Shown: positions 21,848 to 33,717 of the stretch, piece by piece
Layout: each line of letters begins with the position of its first letter
How positions within the stretch are numbered: the first letter of the stretch is position 1
From: Dimargaris cristalligena
Taxonomy: Eukaryota; Kickxellomycota; Dimargaritomycetes; Dimargaritales; Dimargaritaceae
Reading direction: 5' to 3'
DNA: 64,000 nucleotides
Assembly (NCBI GenBank): GCA_027576995.1
Contig: JANBQC010000008.1
Coordinates: forward strand, 84,631-148,630
Position numbers and translations under genes: made by a program
The notes under the pieces: generated by a model
Databases searched by the model: none
The model's input: the letters and a program-made list of their open reading frames with translations, nothing else
What the model was told of the DNA's origin: nothing

Positions 21848-23755
21848 TCTAATAAAGTCGAAGGAATGGGCCGGGCGAGGAGTAAAACGAATAGGAGTGA
21901 GAGAAAGAGAATATGGTAGAAGTAAAATACCCCGCGACCTGGGGAATAAAATCAAGGGACTGTGGCTAATAAAAGGGACCCTGGAATAAATAGACAGGAG
22001 TATATATATTTCTAAGAATAATAGTAAAGTTTACGCCCAACTAGGACTAACTAAACAATCGGGCTGATAGCGGACAGCAGTTTAAATACAGGCGGGATTA
22101 TTAAAAGTGGGGAAGTAAGAATCAATTAAAAGCCAGGAGAAAAGCGGAAAGGGGATGCCGACTCCTTCTCATGTCCTAGTAACCAGCGATGGAGGAAAAC
22201 CATGGACCCCCAGCCACCCGAGAATAGTTTATAACCATAGTTGGACTGCAGCAGAAAGCTGTGATTATTATGAAATACGTCAATTAAGGGCAGATTAAGA
22301 GTAAACAGCGACATGTAGGCCCAAACCGACCAAATGAAACGACGGGCAGGGGGAGAATACGAAGCACATAGTGCGGCCCCTTCTTCTCTCTCCCGGCCAG
22401 GTGGCACAAAAGCTGAACTGCCAGTGGCGTGAAACCTTCGTGCAGCCGTACGATGTAGAGGGGAGAATGGCCCAGCGATATCGGATAGATTAGGCCTCGA
22501 TGAGGCTGTAGCCAGGCGAATCTGTTCAACTGTGTGTATGTTGGGAGGTAAGACGGGGAGTTTGGAGAGTGAATAGACCAGATAACCCCAAGCCTATGCC
22601 ACTGAAACCTCCCCACCATCCTCGCACTGGGCCACTTGAGCGTATATGAGGGGATTGGCCAATGCTAGGTTTTATATTTCCATGGTGTTGTATTAGTGTT
22701 CTTTCTCAGCAACGACTCAGCGCAATTCTGGGTGGGTTTTACCTAATAATTAATCATTCGCGTGTCGGGGTTGGTTTAGATGCCAGTTAGGATAGCCAAT
22801 GTAGTCTGGGGTGTTATTTAACGACGGGAAAACAGTTTGCCGTATCTAATAGGTTATCACAGAAAGTGGGTTGGAAGCGGGCAAATGAAGCCCGCATAGC
22901 AATTAATACTCATTGGTGAGTGGCTTAAGACACTGGCCATTCCGGTTTAGCATGGTTACCCCATCTAATAATTACGGATACCGAGAGCGCGAATTAAAAA
23001 TGCGAATAGCATTAAATTTATTTAAAGTCAAATACTGGCCGTTGGACTGGAGGAGGAGGGGGGGGTGATACTTGGCTGGACAAAGTGCCCGAATCTTGGT
23101 CAAGGCAGTGTGCCTATGGGGACCTTTCCTGCGCCTAGTTGAGTTTAGTAGACCAATACACTATGGCCACTATCATTTCCGAGATCAAAAGCTAGCCCTA
23201 TGCAAAGGCCAACCAGGTCACCAATATACCCTTAATAGACATTGGGATCCATGGTTTTGGCTAACTAGAATAACATAGCGCAGCTGTCTCAGTAGCCGCC
23301 TTGCCAAAACCACACTTTTAATTGGGTCGCCGCAATAATGCTTAAGAGGAGTTGCAGTTTCACTTTAAGCTAGCATTAGTGCACCAAAAGTAATCACCGC
23401 CGCAATTACCAACATCATTGCTTCTTTGCCAAGTCGGCAAAAGCACTAGTCGCCTGAAGACGAAATATTTCCAATCATACGATGCCGAATTTTGGGGTTG
23501 GTTTGGGCAATGGACACGTGGCTCATTAAACTGACAAGACCCTAATAGCCAGGCCCAGATACACAAAAAGGTGGGGCACCACTGGGGAAACAGATATAGT
23601 TTACGATGGTATTTATTGTTACATTGAGCTAGTCACCCAGGAATTGGAGAGCGGTGTGGGTCAGGAGCAAACACAAAACTCAATCATAAAGGTTATACAA
23701 AATAGAAGGTGCGAAGAATTGGTAAAGATGCACATTTCGGGACAAGGAAAAGGTA
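21848..23755. other. intergenic, upstream of the SLC35F gene
   Basis: Apart from the exon candidate at 22126-22529, I see no supported gene or RNA here. The part next to 21847 should hold the transporter promoter. ORFs around 23072-23566 lack gene-like features. Confidence 0.5.
22126..22529 (-). other. unresolved exon candidate, possible mitochondrial membrane protein
   Basis: An open frame of about 133 codons ends in TAA at 22126. It begins after a plausible acceptor (ACACAG before 22529) and has no ATG of its own in the N-terminal half. The N-terminal part is basic and Ser/Ala-rich like a presequence (PLHRTAARRFHATGSSAF). It is followed by an aromatic, hydrophobic stretch (FIWSVWAYMSLFTLNLPL) and KLFSGGWGSMVFLHRWLL. 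I do not recognise the family and could not find a first exon with a good donor, so this may be a lone terminal exon or chance. Confidence 0.3.
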
Positions 23756-24004
23756 TCAGGTTGCTTTACCAGCGAATTTCGCCGCCAGCCTACCCGTATT
23801 TCCTTTAGTAATTACTTCCTTCGCATTGGCGACGTTTTTGTTAACTGGTCGAGGCATGCCCTTGACGGGACTACGGCGGACCAGGAGACCATGGTGGGCA
23901 AGAGCATGAAGGCCCGGCAGCGAGTGAGCCACTATAGTTGAATAAGTAAGGCCGATGAGAGCGATGACCAGAAACGCCAGAAACTTCAGAGTAGTCAAAT
24001 GCAT
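23756..24004 (-). CDS. small secreted protein with dibasic processing site
   Basis: Encodes 82 residues. The N-terminus is a textbook signal peptide: MHLTTLKF, then a hydrophobic core (LAFLVIALIGL) ending around residue 20. A short His/Leu/Ala-rich pro-region leads to LLVRRSPVKG, a dibasic Arg-Arg site of the kind Kex2/furin proteases cut. The remaining 35 residues are basic (about seven Lys/Arg) and lack cysteine. ATG is at 24004. A TATA-like element (tatataag, minus strand) lies about 160 bp upstream. The layout (signal peptide, short pro-part, LVRRS, small tail) matches the two peptide genes at 58194 and 60461 although the tails differ. Function unknown; it could be a secreted signal or effector-like peptide. 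Confidence 0.6.
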   Translation of the reverse strand: MHLTTLKFLAFLVIALIGLTYSTIVAHSLPGLHALAHHGLLVRRSPVKGMPRPVNKNVANAKEVITKGNTGRLAAKFAGKAT

Positions 24005-26196
24005 AGCGGGGCTAAGGGTGTTTGTTTAATAAAAAAAAAGTCAATAAAGCAGAGTGGATGCGTATATGGCAATGGGCCAGGGAGTGGGGAAGTGGAGGGC
24101 GGTTATAATGTAATGGTGGTTGGCATAGCAATAGAGTTAATGATACCGGGGGGGCTTATATATCCGTTTTCGAGATGATGCAACGGGCGGTATGGTCACT
24201 TCCATAAGACTGCCGCTGTCCAGTCAAGTTTACCGGTCTACAATAACTCAGTGCACAGTGCGGTTCTTGCACTATTTCTCTCAAATATCTGGCAAGGCTC
24301 TTTGTCAAACTAATTAGAAATATGGGTAATGGGACCCCATTGCTCAGAGCTAACCTCCCTCTTTCTTTAGTCGACCATTAGCGAACTTTGGGTAGGTTTG
24401 GCTAGGTTATTGCACGCCTTTCCATGCCAACACTGACAATTCTCCTGTGTAATACCCGCTGGCTTCTGCCTACATGGCCGTGGCATTAGTGTCGATAATA
24501 AGGTCTGTCGTTTGGCCAATAAAACCCCTCAGCCACTCCCGCCACCATGGTTTAAGTCGGAGTTGTTTCATCATAGTTGACTGTAACAGAGCGGCTTGAT
24601 TAATGTAGCGGACATTCTATTACTCCATCTACCCTTCTTAGCATTCGGGTATGAATACTGGCAAATCCTCTATAATGACGAATTAATCCCCTTTCCTTCC
24701 CGCCCGTTCTTTCCCTGGGGTTTTAATTAATTTAAACCATACCCTCCATCTCTCCGGTATAGTTGCCCCCTTCGCTATTTTTTGTTTTTACCTGATAATT
24801 TTCCAGAGTCTTTGTCGCGGTTATATTGTTTAATTAGTGGGGCTACAGGTCGCCAGGGGGTTGATCCCAATTTACACCATTGCAATGGCTGCTATTCTAC
24901 CCCTCCCCCTCTTTTTAAATAGCACATTGCGCATTGCCACCCTGGCCGCTATGGGGTAGGGTTTCTAAAATATGTAGCCCGCCATAGATCGTGCAGGATT
25001 GATACCCCCCGATTTTCGTTAATAATAAGGGATTCGCCCCCCCTCCATAATAATTATTCGTGACCCACCTGCCAATCCGCCCACACCTAATGCAAAAATG
25101 GCATGTTGAACCTCCGCTGAAATACCCTCAACCAAGCCAATAAAATGGCATACCGGGCGTATATCTGGACAGTAGGACTAGTACTGCCTTAGATTACATG
25201 GCTTGTGGAAGAATCCACGACAGCTACGGTACCACCCCCGCTTCTCTTCTCTTCTGTTCACTTCTCTTCGATACCAAAGGCATGCCTGACTAAAGGTAAT
25301 TTGAACTGTACCCCTATGAGCAATTCGCCTGAGGATGAGTCTTCCCAAACCGCCGTAACTTCTTCCACCCGGTAGGTCGAGAATCGGCTTAAAATTGCGT
25401 TACTCGACTTTACCTCATCTTCCCTGTTTAATTGCCCATACACTTGGCCCCTTCTCCATCGCATGACACTATGCTTCACTCCTACACACATCACTTAAAT
25501 GTCGAGGTATCCACCTATTCTTATATTACGTGACAGAGCTATAGCTTACACCTTGGTAGTTGAAACATTTTACCACGTCTAGGAGACATTTCATGTATTT
25601 TACACTGTTATGTATTCAGTGCCACAACCTATACGTAGGTAGTGAAGCAATGACCGATTTTCCATATATGCGAGTCTCCTAAAATATTTTACATAGAGTA
25701 ATGCCAAATCCAATGTTACGCCTATGGTCTCTGTAGCGTCGTCACTACTCAGAAAAGGCCGGACATAGACGTTACCAATAACGAAGGATAGTGTGAAATT
25801 GTGAATGATACATTGACCGGAGAGATTGGCTATACGTTGATGTTAGTCGCGGTGGACCAGTTAGCCACATATGTAATCAGTTGACCGGCTCTTACTGCTG
25901 CATCTTCGAAAGTCGGTATATGAGACCACAATGTTGATTATGCGGCGAATTCAGCCATCTGATGTAATGTAAACTATAGTTTTCTGGGTTGGTGGGCTAT
26001 AATTTTTTTTTTGAAGAATACAGAGGCAAGCCCTGGCAATGATCGGTATAACTAAACTGCATTATTACACTAGTATAATATGGGGCCTCGCTCGCAGACC
26101 AGTAACTGCAGTATGCGTTGCAAAAATCAAATATACTCTATTAACTATAGATAGGCGTCACAACCAATGCATGCAACAGGGCCTTTGAAGTTCATA

Positions 26197-26334
26197 TGGG
26201 TAAAATTCAAACCAGCTGTATAAGGTTGTACATAATATATGTATGGGTGAATATATGTGAGAATAGCTTTTAACCAGTAATCTTGGCCGCATCCAATGGA
26301 TTTTTCATTATACAGCCTGAATGAACTTCTCCCA
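26197..26334 (+). mobile_element. MITE copy A, 138 bp, TA-flanked
   Basis: Starts TGGGTAAAATTCAAACCAGC and ends in an imperfect inverted copy of itself (GAATGAACTTCTCCCA), giving terminal inverted repeats of about 27 bp. It is flanked on both sides by TA, the target duplication typical of Tc1/mariner-type elements. There is no coding capacity. The element at 59084-59221 is the same length and similar throughout. Confidence 0.85.
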
Positions 26335-26498
26335 TATGAAGATAATGAATCAGGGTGTATACCTAAATCGTCTATTACACTATAAGATCTTAGTGGTCCG
26401 CTGGGCCATATACATGTATCTCAAATTTGTCTAGTACGTTCGCCCTTTTAGGGTATCAATTGGGAAGCAACGGATACAATACCCGCCTCCAATAGATA

Positions 26499-26637
26499 TG
26501 GGGAGTAGTTCAACAAGGCTGTATAACGAAAAATCCATTTGATGAGGCAAGTACTACTGGTTGGAAATAAACATCCCACTAATTTTCCCATACACATATT
26601 GGCTAAAACCTTATACAACCAAGCTGAACTTCACCCA
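26499..26637 (-). mobile_element. MITE copy B, 139 bp, TA-flanked, inverted relative to copy A
   Basis: Same family as copies A and C, read on the opposite strand: it begins TGGGGAGTAGTTCAACAAGG and ends AACTTCACCCA, with TA on both sides. The internal segment CTGTATAACGAAAAATCCAT matches the complement of the other copies. It is more diverged than A and C. It lies 164 bp from copy A, so the two form a local inverted pair. Confidence 0.8.
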
Positions 26638-27276
26638 TATCATGAGGAAGCAGCGTGCCGTAAAATAAACCAATCGGTACCAAATACACAAAACCTCCCC
26701 CAGCCAAGTAATGTCGTAATAAAGGTCGCATATCGCCAGCATAAAAAATGCAGTTTTGCCCTTTTTTACGCCTGGGTTTAACAATAGGCATTATAAAAAA
26801 ATCGATATCTTAACTCCCAAGAGTGTGAATTACTATCACAAAATTGACGCCTATTCGGCCATCGTGCCCTTATATTTCAATCCAGTAAAATACGTTAAAC
26901 ATAAATGTCAGGTTGTACGGTTTATTGTATCCAATCTGGCAGCCTCTCCTTCAGTACGTTAATGAGCTCAATACGAAAGAGGTTGGCTGCACTGTACGGG
27001 CAAAATACATGACTTAGGTAAATTAAGAGCAAAGTGATTCGCTTTGCCCCAACAAAGGTGAATAACGAAAAGAAAAATGACTATTTATAATAGAAATGCT
27101 CTACTATATTGGCAATAAGAATAGACGACATTAATGTCAGAGCAAACCGAAAAATCAAGTAAATAATTTCCAATAATGACGGCCCAATTTCCCCTGATTA
27201 ACTCAGTAGCACCCGTTTGCATACAAATGACAAGTATATGACAAAGGGGTAACCAACTGGGGTGGAAAAACAATCA

Positions 27277-28749
27277 TTAGGGCGTCACTTCGGACTTGGC
27301 CGATACAAAACTGTCATGGGAAAGACTTGAATCAGCCGATTTCCGATTTGCCGCGGCGGCAGCGGAACGGGCAGCCAAGTTAGTGTCGCTGGGATCGGCG
27401 GGCTTCTGAATAGTATCTTCGTTATGGTGGGTCGCTTCGTCGTTATTCTCGGGATCGGACGACGAGCTGGACAATTTACGGAGGCGGTTAACCAAACGCA
27501 ATTTATGAACCGCCCGCTGGAAGGTCCGCCGGGCCTTGGACTGTTCAATGACGTCGGGCAGCAGATCGTTGTCGAGGGCGGTGTGGCCCTCGAGCCAGTG
27601 GTGGTGAAGGGCCTGGTCGGCCGTTAACCGCTGTTGGGGATCGGGGTGGAGCAGGGCGCGGATGAACTCTTTGGCGCCCTCGGAGATACCCCACCAGTAG
27701 CGCTTGTCGAAGTTCACTTCGTGCCGCTCCATCACCACTAGCATTTCCTGGGCGTTTTCGCAGAAATAGTACGGCGAGTAACCGCACAGAATGGTGAAGG
27801 TAATGATACCCAGACTCCACATGTCCACGGGCTTCCCGTAGCCCTTGCGCCGGATAATTTCGGGGGCCACGTAACCGTAGGAACCGCACACGGTGGTGAG
27901 TACGTCGTCGTCGCCGCGCATTGTCTTGGCGATACCGAAATCGGCGATTACCAGGGGGGAACCCGCGCTGGTATCCTTGTATAACAGATTCTCGGGCTTC
28001 AAGTCACGGTGCACCACCTGGTGGTCGTGCAGGAATTTCACCGCGGTAAAGACGGTACGCATTACCGAGACGGCATCCTGCTCGGAGAAACGGCCCTGTT
28101 GGCTGATCCGCTCAAAGAGCTCACCTCCCGTGGCCAGGGAGAAGACCAGGTAGTAGTTGTCGTTGCTTTCAAAATAATCATAGAGCTCGACGATATTTTC
28201 GTTATGGAGATTCCGCATGACGTTTATTTCCTTATTGACCATGGTGGGGTCGCCATTGAGCAGTGACTTCCGGATGACCTTGATGGCCACGTGGACCTTG
28301 TCTTTGCGCCGGACACATTCGTATACTTCGCCAAAGGTGCCGCTGCCTAAGTCAGGGAGGGGAGTAAGCCAGCGTCGATACAGAAAGGAGGGGGGTTCAA
28401 ATTAGCAGAGTGGAATGGAGGGACTTTAGCATCTCCCTTGGTAGCAAAGAAAGGTTGGATAGACGGGAAGCCAAAACAGCTGGGCCAGCCGGGAGGTGCT
28501 GCTGGGGGGTAATGAGAGGACCGCCCCTGGCCCATAACGCCGAGGACGGGGGTGCTATTCGGGTACCAATGCCCAAGTCTTTTACAGCACCCTTCTGGTA
28601 GAATGGTTCTGTTGGTAATACCTTTTCTTCGTTTGAGTCAACGTCAAAGGGGAGGGGTACTTACCGAGTATCTTGCCGAAGGTGTATTCCTTCTTTCTGT
28701 AGTAAGTAGGAGGTTGGGGGGTCTTTTTCATTAGATCAAGGAGGCCCAT
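27277..28749 (-). CDS. Ca2+/calmodulin-dependent protein kinase-like Ser/Thr kinase
   Basis: Two exons, 28749-28665 and 28346-27277, with a 318-bp intron (GTAAGT donor; acceptor TTAG). Splicing rebuilds the glycine-rich loop: KKEYTFGKIL from exon 1 joins GSGTFGEVYECV from exon 2, giving 384 residues. Kinase motifs in order: VAIK (catalytic Lys), HRDLKPEN, DFG (ADFGIAK), activation segment LTTVCGSYGYVAPE with the Thr that CaMKK phosphorylates in CaMKI, and VDMWSLG. After the kinase core, a basic amphipathic stretch (RTFQRAVHKLRLVNRLRKL) sits where CaMKI/II carry the autoinhibitory and calmodulin-binding helix. The tail is Ser/Asn/Asp-rich and disordered. Length and order fit fungal CMK1/CMK2-type kinases. 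Calmodulin dependence is inferred. Confidence 0.93.
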
Positions 28750-29832
28750 GGTTACAATAGATTAGCGAGGCGCTGGGCGAAATAGGGGGTAGGAATGGCT
28801 GAAGCGGATGGGGAAAAGGGGGGAAAAGGCAATATAAACTGAACGAAGAGTAGAGTAGAGGAAGAGAAGCGTGGGGAGGGAGGGTATCCAAAAGGGTATG
28901 TTACAATAGCAGTGGAAAATCGAAGCTCAGAAGACCGAGGCAACACTCGGTTAACAATGATAATGAACGATGGGTCCCATCTTCTCTATTATATATAGCA
29001 GGTGTAGGCAGAATGAATGCATGCATACAGGGATTGGCATTATCCTAGCTAGGAGTTTGGCTGTATTACTCTACTACTGGTCCGTTTATTGCCATTAAGC
29101 TCTTTTGTATGGGCCCAGTCATAATAGTGTGTGGAAAATCCGAAGCACTTCCCTTTCCTTCCCTCCGTTAGGAACCACCCGACCTTGCTTGGGCGGTGGG
29201 AATGACGACAGTCCTGCCGAAAACGAAGTCCTCTAGCCCAGCACCTAAAGGACATGTGGGCTGTACTTCGTCGAATACAGCGACGGGCCAATCAATAGCG
29301 CTAGTGGGCATGCTCTATGGAACCTTCGGTTTCCAATTCGCCACTTGGACTGTTCTAGCAATCCCCCTATTCTGTTACACACACCACCTATCTTCACCAG
29401 GCTCCTTTTCAACAATAACCCTTTCTCGCCAATGGTACCGTTCTAGTTCGCTAGGCCGCTTTTGGGAAACACTATAAGCGGTCGGAGGATCCCGCTGTAA
29501 AGCTAGGCGCAGCAACAATCGCGCACCCTGTCGGGAAAACCGAACCAGTTAGTAATATTCGATGGGGTTCAGGAGCTTAAAGGTACCGGGACAATCTACA
29601 GACCTAACCGCTTCAGTGGGTTATTACGTCGAGAGAAATAGGGGTTTTAATTAAATGCAAATGTATTGTGTGATTATGTGATTATATTGGGGCAAAGGTG
29701 CCAAGACGTGCTCCGTCATAAAGCGGGCTAGTCTTGGCAGTTCAATCGAGGGTGATAAATGTAGGTGTAGGTATAGGGAGAGCAGTCCACAATACTCATT
29801 AGAGGTGGTTCCGAAGGTCCTCCCCATCGGGA
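28750..29832. other. intergenic, kinase promoter and M20 peptidase 3' side
   Basis: Contains an AT-rich TATA-like stretch (ttatatatagcagg near 28990) upstream of the kinase start. No gene is supported; the short ORFs here show no domains. Confidence 0.5.
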
Positions 29833-31722
29833 CTAACGGAGTGGCCGGGACCCGCGGAATTCCTGCACCACCTGCTCGTAGAAGGGGTCGTCCGTTAGGA
29901 CCTTGAGGGCAATCATCGACAGAACCACCCCCGCCTTCCAAGTCTGCTCGTGGGCAATGGCCGACTGACAGGCAGTCCGGAACTCGTCGGTGTGTAAATT
30001 ACACGTGGTTCCCACACCGATGCGGTACATGGGGTGGATGCTCGGCTTCACAAACGACACATTGCCCATGTCAGTGCTGGCGCGGGCCAACCGCATTTGC
30101 TCGTCACGTGGCATGAACGAGGTCTGGTACAATCGTTCCATGTAGGACTGGTACAGACCCGCCAAGGCCCCGTTGAGATTCATTTCCATGTACATGGGGT
30201 CCCAGCTCTGGGTCAGCTGACAGCCTGTGGACCGCACCACGCCCTCCAGAATATCCGTCACGCGACCCTTGAGGGTATGGGTCAGCGTCCGGGCCGTCTC
30301 GGAACGTAGCACGTAGTTGGCGCTGGCGTGCTTCGGAATCACATTGTTCGCCCGACCCCCGCCGTCGCTAATAATACCATGGATCTGAGTGCCCGGGGGC
30401 AGTTGCTGGCGGTACATGGCGATAGCCGTATACGACTGGACCACCGCATCCAGCGCGTTGAGCCCCTCCCAGGGTGAAATGGCCGCATGGGCCGATTTGC
30501 CGTGGTAGTGGACCGATACACCTTGCAAAGCTAGGGTACGCATAAATGCCAAATCCTGGTTGCCCGGGTGCGCGATAAGGCATACATCGGGGTATTTGAG
30601 GTAGCCTCCCTCAATGAGTTCAATTTTACCCCCCAGATTTTCCTCGTCGGGGGACCCAAACACATTAATTTGCCCGTCGATGCCGAACTGGTCCATAGCC
30701 ACCTTTGTAGCTAGTGTTTTTTCATAATTATATGTAGATAGATCGATATAAGCACCAGCACATGAATATCGAAAATACTGCACACATCCTACCAAGCCCA
30801 TGTATCGAGCTTCATTATCCAGAAATGGCACGCGCAATCTGGAGACTCTCGCCAAGTCCAATAATGTATTCCTTGAACCTACCTATGGCTGAGGCAACCG
30901 TTCCAACTGCTATTAAATTATGCCCACAGGCATGGCCGATATCCGGTAGAGCGTCATATCTGGAAATGGAATACAAAGTACATTACAACATACAAAATTT
31001 TCCACCAAATTGTTGATGATTAGTCGAGATGGTCGCGATGGTCATATAATCATGTGGCGCAGTACGGCTGAATTTTTTAGTCAAGGAATCCACCCGCCAA
31101 TACACATTTATCCATTGTCATGGCGATGGGGCGTAGAGCTTACTCGGTGAAGAAGCCAATGATCCGGGAGTGTTCGTTGAAGCCGGCCGACTCGTATGTG
31201 GCCACAAAGGCGGTGTCCATGTTGGCCGCCTGGTACTCAATTTGGAATCCGTGTCGTTCGAGGAACTCGGTCAACAACCGACAGGCTACGATTTCTTGGC
31301 CACCCACCTCGGGGTTCTCGAAAATCTGGCATACGCGATAACAAAAATACCAGTAGCCAGTAGGAGTGTAAATAGACCCAGTCAGTATCCCAAATATCCG
31401 TCCGTACGCACGGTATCACTAGTCCGTGTATTGGCTGTATCAGCCTATGGCAGAGATTCGCCTTGTAATATCGACTCTGCTTCAATTAAGCAATGTTGGT
31501 TTTGCGTCTTACCTGTAGGCTAATCTGACGTAGGTCGGGGGCAAGTCGGACGATTTCTTCGCGAATAGTATGGTACCAGTCATCCTCAGCTGGATCTAGT
31601 TGATCATTTGATATCCGTGGCTCTGGCTCCTCGAAATCTAGTAAGTCAGACCCGGTTGAGCCGTGATCAGTATCGGCCAACATGGGCGTCGGAATATCGA
31701 GCTTGCTGGGTAACGAGGACAT
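29833..31722 (-). CDS. M20 family metallopeptidase/amidohydrolase (PM20D2-like)
   Basis: Four exons: 31722-31513, 31325-31144, 30959-30883 and 30710-29833, giving 448 residues. All junctions have GT-AG ends and keep frame. Exon 3 is only 77 bp and carries the metal-binding core DIGHACGHN. Other family marks: the acidic general-base region (GSPDEENLGGK), a dimerization-domain segment (GKSAHAAISPWEGLNALD), GGGRANNVIP and STDMGNVSFVKPSIHP. This pattern is that of M20 peptidases close to PM20D2 and aminobenzoyl-glutamate hydrolase-like proteins, which cleave dipeptides or N-acyl amino acids with two zinc ions. The N-terminal 45 residues are acidic and look disordered; no signal peptide, so probably cytosolic. 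The true substrate cannot be read from sequence. Confidence 0.92.
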
Positions 31723-33717
31723 GGCTATTATGGGTAGAATGTATATAAATGAATGTAGCTAGAAAAAGAATAACTCGGGCGTTCAATGATAAGATATTTT
31801 ATAGGGAAACCGGAAAGGAAGAGGAGGTATACGGCTCAGGGCTTTGGTCAAGTATTAAAATATACCAGGGCAAAGTGGTTTGGCCAGGCGAATTCAGCCA
31901 GACTGGAGTATGTCGATTACGTATGCTAGACAGTTAGGCTCATAAGCAAGAAAGTCAGTCGGGTTCGATTGAGGTTAATCCAGGGATATACTGAAAAGTA
32001 GTAGTGTATAGGAGTGGTACTGAGAATAGAGCGAGTGAATTAATGTTAATGCAAGTGCAACGTATGAGGGGGGGGATAGGTATTGAAAGGGATAATGGTA
32101 ATTATTAAGGTAGTAAGTAATACTAAAATGGGCGTAGGCGGCACCGCTACCTAACTTGTAAGAAGGGATAGAGAGAAGACGTGTCGATTCGATAGGTGTT
32201 AGCTTCTTGACCCGCCCGATAGATTGGCCCGACTATTTAGCATAGTGCTGCGCGCAATTACCGCCACGCCTCTCCATCTTTCTCTTGTTGACTTCCTCTC
32301 ACCCTCTCGTCTGGGACTGCTAATAATGCTAAGCGAGAGGCATAGTAAATCTTGAAAGGAAGGGTTCATTGTAGGGAGGGGAATGAGGAGGGAGGGCTTG
32401 ATCCCGAAGTTAAATTTGTTGGGCGACGTACATTTCCCGACTGAGGAACTCCACCTTCTGCGGATACATGCAAACCCGAATTTCGGGTAAACCCCTTCTC
32501 CCCCACTGTCGGCCGATTTAAACAATTCTCGGGTTTCAGGTGCATCCAGCTAATACTCCACGGTGCTCCTCTCTCAGCATTACCTCCCTTTACATCGGAG
32601 GAGGTGCCTTTGAATTCTTCCATTGCGCTCCTGGTAGGTTTCACCTATCAGTGAGACGGGGCGATGTGAAACATGGCCGTTATGACTTACATATATATAG
32701 CTCTTGTTTACTGAGCCCGTCTGCCAGTATAGCCTCAACTATCGACGTGCTGCTGCAGGGGTCTCTTGGCCTTTGCTGTTTCCCGTATTGCTCTGATGGC
32801 TTCAATTACCAGTTTATACCCAAATGCATTTGCATTATACTCTACTGATAGATCTGGCTCGACTGTAGTTAAATATCATACCGAATTAATGGGGAATTTT
32901 CTAGCTGAGTATTTAGCCAATGATCTGACTTGGGTCTAGGCCCAAAGATCCCCCTGCCACCCTGACCAAGTCCTAGAATAGTAGCAGCACACAATGTACG
33001 TAACCCTTTTTCTAGGCAGAGCCAGCCCAAAGGATTCCGCCCATTAGGTTAATAGTGGTCTGTCCCAAACAGTCCTGGCTTAGCTGGCTACCCCAGGTGT
33101 GGAGGATTCCATTTATCTCACTGGGTCAATCGCCTGGCTATACTGTGTACCCTGTAGTTATTATGTGACCAAAGAGCCCGCCTCATCACCTTCGGATTTA
33201 GCCGAGTTGTTTTTTGATACCGCACTTGGGTAACGCTGGTTATCGAGGCTTACGAACCTTCCTGAGAATTGGGAGAGCTATGACATGTCCCTAATGGGCC
33301 CAGCCGCTGCCGGGTGGGTTACACATGACCGTTGCCACTCTCGCCTTATAAAGCGGGGGGAAGGAGATAAGCCGGCACTGTTTATGTGTGTATTGCTACT
33401 GCCTCCCCCGTCCCCACATGATCTGCGTGATAGAGCGCCTATGTGTTGTCACGGACCTGCCTCACTCCTTAGTTCCCAAGAGAAGGTTCCACTATCTGCG
33501 CTTTCGCTGGTCGCGGTCAAGCGCTCAGCGCTGCTACCTCTTGGCACAACGCTGATAGTCCTTCAGCTTAGTCCGCCTTTATGACTATTCCATCTAGCTA
33601 TTATTCCCTTCTTATTCAATTGCACCCGAATACATCCCCCATTCGACTCCGTCCCCTTACCTTATTGATTATCGTTTACCTTATAGCCCCGTCCGGACCA
33701 ATTCATAAGCCGGTACC
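31723..33717. other. 2-kb intergenic region between divergent genes
   Basis: Should hold the promoters of the M20 peptidase (left) and the MRH receptor (right). No supported gene; ORFs at 32199-32848 and 33285-33584 are low-complexity or overlap promoter sequence. Confidence 0.5.

Larger units (their letters stand above)
24005..27276. other. gene-poor intergenic region with MITE insertions
   Basis: About 3.3 kb of AT-rich sequence. Two copies of a short inverted-repeat element (26197-26334 and 26499-26637) are the only clear features. A 78-codon minus-strand ORF at 25258-25494 (contains AILSRFSTYRVEEVTAVW) has protein-like composition but no recognised family, and could be a transposon remnant. 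Confidence 0.5.

Noticed and set aside
25258..25494. 78-codon minus-strand ORF
   Set aside because: Protein-like in part but with no recognised family, no neighbour support and no signal peptide; kept only as a note in the intergenic entry.
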